DNA from: Asterionellopsis glacialis
Taxonomy: Eukaryota > Bacillariophyta > Plagiogrammaphyceae > Rhaphoneidales > Asterionellopsidaceae
DNA: 13,877 nt
Assembly: GCA_014885115.2 (NCBI GenBank)
Contig: WKLE02004469.1
Coordinates: 1 to 13,877 of the forward strand
Direction: 5' to 3'
Part shown: positions 8,743 through 13,877 of the stretch, piece by piece
How the letters are laid out: each line of letters starts with the position of its first letter
Numbering within the stretch: the first letter of the stretch is position 1
Notes under the pieces: generated by a model
Seen by the model: the letters and a program-made list of their open reading frames with translations, nothing else
Database searches by the model: none
Told to the model about the DNA's origin: nothing
Translations under genes and position numbers: made by a program

Positions 8743-9317
8743 CAAAGAATCAGAAAAACATCTGACAATCCAGGCAACCTGACGACCCCGCACAACTTTA
8801 TATTGGCTTGCCTGCGCCCCCCAAAAGAGAAATAATGAGAAATCAGAACAGCTCACCCACTCAAATCCTGCGTCAATCCTGCACAAGTTTCATTCACATA
8901 CACGTGAATTTCCTGCCTCTCTATGTCGGATTACCGTAATAGCATAACATAATAACAGACGTTCGTATTTGTACATTCTTTGCGAGGACAATGTTGGAAT
9001 GTAATTTCACCATGCACTCCCTGAAGTTAGTGTTGTTAACTTACGTATTTGTTGAGGATGACATGATGAGTTGTGGTGGTGCAAAGAATAGGTCGAAGTT
9101 GACAAAATGAACACCGGAGAAAAGAAACAATGTGTGTAAAATTCTGTGGTATAAATTTGGCGCGCCCTAACAAAACATGTACAATTGATAGAGTGATGTA
9201 CGAATGGATTTTTTTTAGTCATCCGAATCAAAAAAAATGATTCTTTCATTTCTGATTGTTTGTTTTTGTGGACATGATGGTTTGGGATGCCCGCAGAGAG
9301 GATCAGAAAATTACAAA

Positions 9318-9377
9318 GTGTAAGGAATCATAACCTGTTTAACCTGTTAAACAGGTTATGGTTATGATTCCTTACAC
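9318..9377. repeat. 60-bp near-perfect hairpin inside the MITE-like element
   Basis: The left arm (9318-9343, beginning GTGTAAGGAATC) pairs with the right arm (9346-9377) over all 26 bases. The right arm has one 6-base insertion, a duplicated GGTTAT, and only two unpaired loop bases remain (9344-9345). Short CCTTACA tandem copies follow at about 9370-9383. It may be a nested foldback insertion or an internal inverted repeat of the transposon. Confidence 0.85.
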
Positions 9378-9397
9378 CTTACACCTTATTCTTACGA

Positions 9398-9430
9398 TCT
9401 GACGATTGAAAATAAAGTTGTGAACCCTCT
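9398..9430 (-). repeat. Right terminal inverted repeat of the MITE-like element
   Basis: 33 bases, the exact reverse complement of 8710-8742, ending in GTGAACCCTCT. Confidence 0.9.
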
Positions 9431-10559
9431 CATCATATTCTTGCAAACCAATCATAAGGGAGGGGGAGCACAAAAATTTGATACATAGTAAATTAGACTA
9501 TACACATTCTGTTAAATGAAAAATGCTCATGGCAGAATCCTCTGTGTTCTTGTGCAATACAAGAATTGATTCGACCCATAATTGATTTATCTTGTGTCTT
9601 GATATATATATAATACCTCTCCCTTCTTTATCAAGGAGATCTACAAAAAAACTTCTACTAATGTCATGTCACTACCCACCTATAAAGATAACTTTACCAG
9701 AAGTTGCTGTAGTACATTTGTGCAAGCACTGGTGTCTGCAACTGTGATGAGGTAGTTCCTTCTGAAGAATCCTTTTTGCAACTACCTAGTGTCTCCAATC
9801 TCTTTAGAATTTCTGTAATTTCTTTGATGATAATTTACTACAGTTTTGACTTGCTGGAATCAAATATATTCTGCAATGAGCAATACCACCCAATTTGATA
9901 GGAGTGGTTGGATGGGACAAATCATTTCATGATCAATTGTTACTAGTGGAGGAATTATACTCTTACTGGAACAAAACAAGTACTAGCAGATAGCAGGAAG
10001 TATTAAAAATAAACTTCATGTTGTTTTGGTTTCATTGGACAGGATTTGCCCAACAGTAGGAGGTGGACAGACAGTCATAGTTCAAGATCCTCGTCTGAAT
10101 ACTTTTCTATATGTATTTCTTTTTCTCTAACCTTGTTGTGTCTCCCTTTCTTGCATCTCCACCCCAAACCAAACCAACTCAACCCCTAAAAAGGAAAAAG
10201 GCACACGACTCTTTTCGTCCCACCTGCCAGAACCGTTCATCAAGCTAGAGAGGGGGTTCACGTGGAACCACTCCGTTCAATTCTACACACGCAGAATTTA
10301 CATATTTTATGTACTATGTAAAATTCTACCTAATTTTCGTACGTCCCTCATGCAGAGTCTTGCATGCCCACAACAGTTGAAGTTACGGTGTTGTAGGCTG
10401 CTGGCAAATTGTAATGCATCATTGTTCGCGTGATGTTGCTAGGGTCTAGCGTCCACACAGCATATATTCAACGACATTCAAAAGTGAATCTACGCATAGA
10501 TTCCATTCTTTTTCTGTACCTGGTATCTACATGTCAGTACTAGGGTCCCGTAGAAATAC
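9431..10559. other. Gene-free AT-rich spacer upstream of the eIF5 leader
   Basis: About 1.1 kb without a credible frame. Visible details are a G-box-like CACGTG at about 10259-10264, an inverted repeat at 10293-10327, a weak hairpin around 9747-9788 (AGGTAGTT/AACTACCT), and one late motif copy (TACCTGGTA, near 10516). No tRNA, snRNA or coding remnant was recognised. Confidence 0.5.
10293..10327. repeat. Inverted repeat with about 12-bp arms
   Basis: AGAATTTACATA (10293-10304) pairs with TATGTAAAATTCT (10315-10327), one extra A in the right arm, around a 10-base loop. It lies about 830 bases upstream of the eIF5 start codon. A second short TTCTAC/GTAGAA-type pairing occurs near 774-800. Confidence 0.55.
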
Positions 10560-11155
10560 AATTAGTAGGTCCATGTACTCTAAAGACGACAAAAACACAA
10601 GAAAAAGAAAAGCTCAAAAGCAGCGGACGTGAGACGCGAAGGTAAAAACGACTGGACACACCCGTCTCCCAGCACCGGCCTCGCAGTCGTACGCAGAAAA
10701 TTAAATCAAGCAGAGGAACACACATCTTCGACAGCAATCGCAAGCAACAGCAAGCAACAGCAACCGAGACTCTTCCATCTCTCACACTTGAAACGAAAGC
10801 TTACCTACACAAAGGTAGATTCCAGAAAGAACCAACAGAAGTAAACTCTCTAGTTGACACCTACATGGACAAGAGCTGTCTCAACAGGAAATACAGCATC
10901 ATTAGCGTCTTTAATTACCATCACGTTATTTCTGCCGCAGCCACGGACACGTCCAGGGACTGCTACTCATCAAACTTGACAAGATCCGAGAACGATCATC
11001 TGCTTCCACTACCGCAATCCAAGCGGTTTCACAACAAGGCACCATTCAGTCTTCTAATTTTATACAACAAACTTGGCTATCTGCCGACGAGAATAAAACA
11101 ACGCTTAACTATTTAACAGTCTAAAAAGAAATCAAAGAAAAAGAAAACCGAAAAA
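10560..11155 (+). promoter_or_regulatory. Likely promoter and 5' leader of eIF5, with a candidate uORF
   Basis: The stretch is A/purine-rich and ends with an A-rich leader directly before the eIF5 ATG. Frames open at 10629-10844 (no ATG start) and 10865-11116 (ATG, 83 codons) do not resemble known proteins. The latter would be an upstream ORF only if transcription begins before 10865. A near-exact AGCAACAGCA tandem repeat lies at about 10742-10762. A TTTTATAC word at about 11058 could be a nearer promoter element, which would remove the uORF. Confidence 0.35.
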
Positions 11156-12499
11156 ATGGCTCCTCCTGGCTCAGTTATTAACATTTCCGGCGCGACTCCT
11201 GTCGATGATCCCGAGTACCGTTACAAAATGCCCGTAGTTTATGGAAAAATCGAAGGGCGTGGTAACGGGATTAAAACTGTCATTCCTAACATTTCCGAAG
11301 TCGCCTTGTCGCTTCACCGTCCTCCTGGTGAGGTCAACAAGTTCTTTGGATGTGAACTTGGTGCTCAAACCACCTACAATACCGACACGGATCGTGCAGT
11401 TGTGAATGGCTCTCACAGCGACAAGGTACTTCAGGATATGATCCATCGTTACATTGAAGTCTTCGTGCTCTGTCCCAATTGTGGATTGCCTGAAACGGAC
11501 TACAAGATTAAGAATGGTCTTATCTATCACAAGTGTGCCGCTTGTGGTGCCAAGGATATGGTTGATATGCAGCACAAATTGTGTACCTATATCTTAGCTC
11601 AGCATAAGAAGGCCAAGGCAGATGCCAAGAAGGCGGACAAGAAAAAGGGCAAGGATAAGGATGGTGCCAAGGAAGAGAAAAAGAAGAAGAAAAAAGACAA
11701 GAAGGACGATAGTGGGTCCGACGAGGAAAAGAAGAAGAAGAAAAAGGACAAGAAGAAGGAGAAAAAGGATAAGAAGAAGGACAAGAAAGAAAAAGAAGAA
11801 GGTGGAGACTATATTAAGGATGCAATTATGGGAAAGAAAAGTGAGGACATCGAAGCTGATGACGTTTCTCTTGATGGTTCTGAAGGCGAGGTTGATGATG
11901 AGAGTGCATTGGGTAAGTATAAAAGTTTCGACCGCTTCTAAGTTTCAAGTTCGGCAATTTCGTAGGTAGCTCACAGGTAGTCTTTTTGCGCTTTTGTTTA
12001 TTGCACAACTACAGGTCTTGCTGTTGAAGCAACTCGCAAGTTTCTTCAAGATAATCCCGACGCAGGCGATGACGAAATTGCAGAAGTTGTAACCAATCAG
12101 CAGATGGCATCCGCTCTCAAATCGCATGACAAGGTTCGCATTATCTGCCAAGCTGCCTTAACTCCTAAGTTCTTTAAGAACAAAGAGATTGAAAAGTATT
12201 CTGGTGCCATTGCAAAGGTAACTGGTGGAAATCCCATTGTGGAAAGGCACCTAATTGCCGCCCTTGAGGGATTGTGCGTCGACAAGCCCAAGAACTTTCC
12301 TGTCATGCTCAAACAGATGTTCGATGAGGATGCCTTGGAGGAAGAAATAATTCTTGAATGGGCCGAGGAGGGTAGGAATGTGTACACCCTTGCCTCAGTT
12401 GATGAAGACACCAGGGCCATGCTTCGCAGTGAAGCTGAGCCGGTTGTTGCCTGGCTTATGGAACCTGATAGTGACGATGATGATAGTGACAGTGAATAA
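11156..12499 (+). CDS. EIF5: Translation initiation factor eIF5 (two exons)
   Basis: Join(11156..11912, 12015..12499), 413 residues; human eIF5 has about 431 and yeast 405. The start is AAAAAATGGCT. Residues 1-150 form the GTPase-activating domain: YRYKMP holds Arg22, equivalent to the catalytic Arg15 of human eIF5, followed by GKIEGRGNGIKTVI, FFGCELGAQT and a zinc ribbon with Cys106, Cys109, Cys127 and Cys130. Residues about 152-214 are an extreme Lys-rich linker with Asp/Glu. Exon 2 encodes the W2/HEAT domain (about 253-400), with LAVEATRKFL, GGNPIVERHLIAALE and AEPVVAWLME, then the acidic tail SDDDDSDSE; such domains bind eIF2-beta and eIF3. In the 43S/48S complex eIF5 stimulates GTP hydrolysis by eIF2 at start-codon selection. 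The intron sits exactly between linker and W2 domain. Confidence 0.96.
11913..12014 (+). other. Intron of the eIF5 gene
   Basis: A 102-nt phase-1 GT-AG intron: donor TTGG|GTAAGT, acceptor ACTACAG|GT, a T-rich stretch before the acceptor and a CTAAG word near 11937 as a possible branch region. Retention would end the protein at 11941 after KYKSFDRF, removing the W2 domain. Confidence 0.93.
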
Positions 12500-12867
12500 A
12501 TGACATTTTCTTCAATACGTTGATCCAGAGAAGAAAATGCGATTTGTTTCTTCAAGCTTTTCGAAGTCTCTTGAAACGTTTGGAATTCTCCGATGCATTT
12601 TATGCGAGTGTCTATATCTGTTAGAGAATTTCGATATCAGTACTTCCGTAATATCATAAATATTATTAGAATTTCAATTAGTATAATACGAAATGAATAT
12701 TTTGGTTGTTGGTATGCATTGATGTACCTCAATCTATAACGGGCTTCTATATTTATCGTTCGGTATTCGTTTATTTTTCATGAAAGGCTGGAAATTCTAG
12801 TAAATAGATTCTTATTTAGGCTTCTTCACTGATCCTTTTTCTTTATTTTTTTAGATATAAATGGACT
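12500..12867. other. Convergent intergenic region between eIF5 and the PT-repeat gene
   Basis: 368 AT-rich bases hold the 3' ends of two converging genes. T-runs near 12836-12852 could serve 3'-end formation of the minus-strand gene, and an AATAAA word overlaps the eIF5 stop (12495-12500). No gene or motif copy is seen. Confidence 0.5.
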
Positions 12868-13877
12868 TTAAGTAGGTGGTAATGTTGGAACTTTCGTTGG
12901 TGGTAGGGTTGGAGCCAATGTTGGATTATTGCTCGGGTCAAAGGTCGGTTCTGAACTTGGTAAGTGAGTGGGACTTGTTGTAGGAGACAAAGAAGGTCGT
13001 TGAGTAGGTTGTGATGTTGGAACTTTCGTTGGTGATAGAGTTGGATCCAATGTTGGATTATTGCTCGGGTCAAAGGTCGGTTCTGAACTTGGTACTTGAG
13101 TGGGACTTGTCGTAGCTTCCAATGTTGAAGGCGATAGAGTAGGAACTAGTGATGGCAAAGATGTTGGAACTTGTGATGGCAGAGATGTTGGAACTTGTGA
13201 TGGCAAAGATGTTGGAACTTGTGATGGCAGAGATGTTGGAACTTGCGATGGCAGAGATGTTGGAACTTGCGATGGCAAAGCTGTTGGAACTTGTGATGGC
13301 AAAGATGTTGGAACTAATGATGGTAAAGCTGTTGGAACTAGTGATGGGCTTCCAGTGGGACGAAGCGATGGAGTTGATGACGGTGCTATGGAAGGACTTG
13401 GTGTAGGTGCTGTTCCAAAAGTTACGCGTACTTCGTGTTCAAATTCCGAAGCCTCCTTGATCATTTTCCCTTTCCATTTGATATTGACGTGACCTTTTCC
13501 CTTCTTACAGCATAGACCGTTATTTTTACTATCCAACATTACAAAACCATACTTGTCGTTAGGAAGGCACTCGGTAAATGTGTACTTTGCTTTCTTTTTC
13601 TCGTACTCTCCTCCTCTCAGCATAACCTTCCCACTTTGCTCAGTTTTCAGTTCCCATGAAATATCTTTCGGCGATTTGTCCAGTAAAAGGTTCATTTCAA
13701 ACATACCCTCTCCTTCCGCACATGATCCACTAGACTGTGGGGGGCTATTCCCGGTGGAGGTAGACAAGGTCTTACTATTTGTACCTCCAGTAGGATACCA
13801 AGACGCAACATATGACTTGACTTTGTCTATTTGCTTTGCATTGTCGTTTGCCGAGTTTCCCATCGGATTTCCTACAA
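12868..13877 (-). CDS. Pro/Thr/Ser-repeat surface-type protein, 5' partial
   Basis: The minus-strand frame is open from the window edge to TAA at 12868. The first ATG (13863) gives 331 residues, but the frame continues upstream of it, and TTGTAG|GA at 13877-13871 could be a splice acceptor. The true N-terminus, and any signal peptide, is probably outside the window. Residues (from that Met) 46-150 form a compact domain with Cys48, Cys99, Cys118, Cys119 and the pattern SWEL...GGEY...CLP..KYGF...DSKNNGLCC..G.G, which I recognise as a diverged copy of a domain recurrent in diatom secreted proteins (usual form ETSW...CY.F...D..GDG.CC). Residues 152-331 are PT/PS repeats: eight-residue SLPSQVPT units (about 175-238), then two copies of a 31-residue block. 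A mucin- or frustulin-like extracellular role is inference. Confidence 0.75.
   Translation of the reverse strand, partial: VGNPMGNSANDNAKQIDKVKSYVASWYPTGGTNSKTLSTSTGNSPPQSSGSCAEGEGMFEMNLLLDKSPKDISWELKTEQSGKVMLRGGEYEKKKAKYTFTECLPNDKYGFVMLDSKNNGLCCKKGKGHVNIKWKGKMIKEASEFEHEVRVTFGTAPTPSPSIAPSSTPSLRPTGSPSLVPTALPSLVPTSLPSQVPTALPSQVPTSLPSQVPTSLPSQVPTSLPSQVPTSLPSQVPTSLPSLVPTLSPSTLEATTSPTQVPSSEPTFDPSNNPTLDPTLSPTKVPTSQPTQRPSLSPTTSPTHLPSSEPTFDPSNNPTLAPTLPPTKVPTLPPT
12884..12978 (-). repeat. 95-bp direct repeat, copy A (132-bp period)
   Basis: Matches 13016-13110 with five differences by eye. It encodes the block around SSEPTFDPSNNPTL near the C-terminus of the PT-repeat protein. The 132-base spacing equals 44 codons, so the frame is preserved. 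Confidence 0.85.
13016..13110 (-). repeat. 95-bp direct repeat, copy B (132-bp period)
   Basis: Second copy of the block at 12884-12978. The differences include changes in the DPTLSPT versus APTLPPT stretch. Confidence 0.85.
13151..13342 (-). repeat. Tandem array of eight 24-bp units
   Basis: Exactly eight units begin GATGG at 13151, 13175, 13199 and so on to 13319 (plus-strand reading), with a diverged ninth unit at 13127-13150. Each encodes eight residues of the type SLPSQVPT. Units differ mainly by AAAG/AGAG and GAT/GCT changes, and the length is frame-neutral, so copy number could vary without breaking the gene. Confidence 0.92.

Larger units (their letters stand above)
8710..9430. mobile_element. 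Non-autonomous DNA transposon (MITE-like) with 33-bp terminal inverted repeats
   Basis: The 33 bases at 8710-8742 (beginning AGAGGGTTCACAACTTTATT) recur as a perfect reverse complement at 9398-9430, defining a 721-bp unit. No long frame lies inside, so no transposase is encoded and movement would depend on an enzyme elsewhere. CTGAC words lie just inside the left end (about 8761, 8780) and within the right terminal repeat, as in subterminal transposase-binding repeats. The interior contains a TTTGGCGC word (9156-9163) and, near the right end, a 60-bp hairpin. No clear target-site duplication is visible at the proposed borders, so the superfamily cannot be assigned; the perfect terminal repeats suggest a fairly young insertion. 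Confidence 0.8.

Noticed and set aside
9007..9249. 80-codon minus-strand frame inside the transposon
   Set aside because: No resemblance to a transposase, and far too short; treated as chance.
9738..9850. Possible C/D snoRNA (GTGATGA and later CTGA words)
   Set aside because: The boxes lack proper spacing, terminal stem and a recognisable rRNA guide; such short words occur by chance.
10865..11116. 83-codon ATG frame before eIF5 as a separate gene
   Set aside because: No recognisable domain; at most a candidate uORF, and only if transcription starts upstream of it.
12104..12499. Separate gene starting at the ATG at 12104
   Set aside because: It is the W2 domain of eIF5; the frame extends upstream to the splice acceptor at 12014 and joins exon 1 in phase.
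13151..13342. CRISPR-like array
   Set aside because: Units are contiguous 24-bp tandem copies without unique spacers, in frame in a coding region of a eukaryote.
13100..13492. Gly/Asp/Cys-repeat protein on the plus strand
   Set aside because: Antisense reading of the PT-repeat array; the minus strand has the diatom-type domain and natural composition.

Overview
The window is nuclear DNA of a eukaryote, most likely a diatom (stramenopile). Three genes have short GT-AG introns, genes on both strands are separated by AT-rich spacers, and one predicted surface protein carries the Pro-Thr/Pro-Ser ('PTxxPS') repeats and Cys-containing repeat domain that are very common in diatom genomes. No species can be named from the sequence. 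There are no bacterial, viral or organellar hallmarks, and I saw no rRNA, tRNA or CRISPR.

Layout. 1-1027: gene-free flank rich in a short palindromic motif. 1028-2148 (+): two-exon gene for a 219-aa coiled-coil protein with nuclear-localisation-like clusters. 2149-3310: spacer with dense motif copies. 3311-4738 (+): single-exon F-box protein with leucine-rich-like segments (475 aa). 5002-5688 (-): 228-aa protein with a very acidic N-terminus and a C-terminal NF-YC/CHRAC1/POLE4-type histone fold, convergent with the F-box gene. 6684-7430 (-): ubiquitin-conjugating enzyme E2 of the UBE2G1/Ubc7 class, rebuilt here from a 43-nt first exon plus a main exon (167 aa). 7431-11155: a 3.7-kb gene-poor stretch holding a 721-bp non-autonomous DNA transposon with perfect 33-bp terminal inverted repeats (8710-9430), which contains a 60-bp hairpin. 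11156-12499 (+): two-exon translation initiation factor eIF5 (413 aa) with an exceptionally lysine-rich linker. 12868 to the window edge (-): 5'-partial gene for a Pro/Thr/Ser-repeat protein built of 24-nt tandem repeats and a 132-nt-spaced duplication.

How the genes relate. The E2 enzyme and the F-box protein belong to ubiquitin conjugation and substrate recognition, but they lie on opposite strands about 2 kb apart with another gene between them, so proximity is not evidence of a shared unit. eIF5 is housekeeping, and the histone-fold protein suggests chromatin or replication. No operon-like unit is present.

The least explained signal is a dispersed palindromic word family (TACCTGGTACCAGGTA and TACCGGTA, often beside TAGGACC). 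It fills the non-coding DNA of the first 8 kb, including an intron, and is absent from the coding exons. I found no convincing new multi-gene system. The transposon, the motif family and the eIF5 linker are the best items for a second look.
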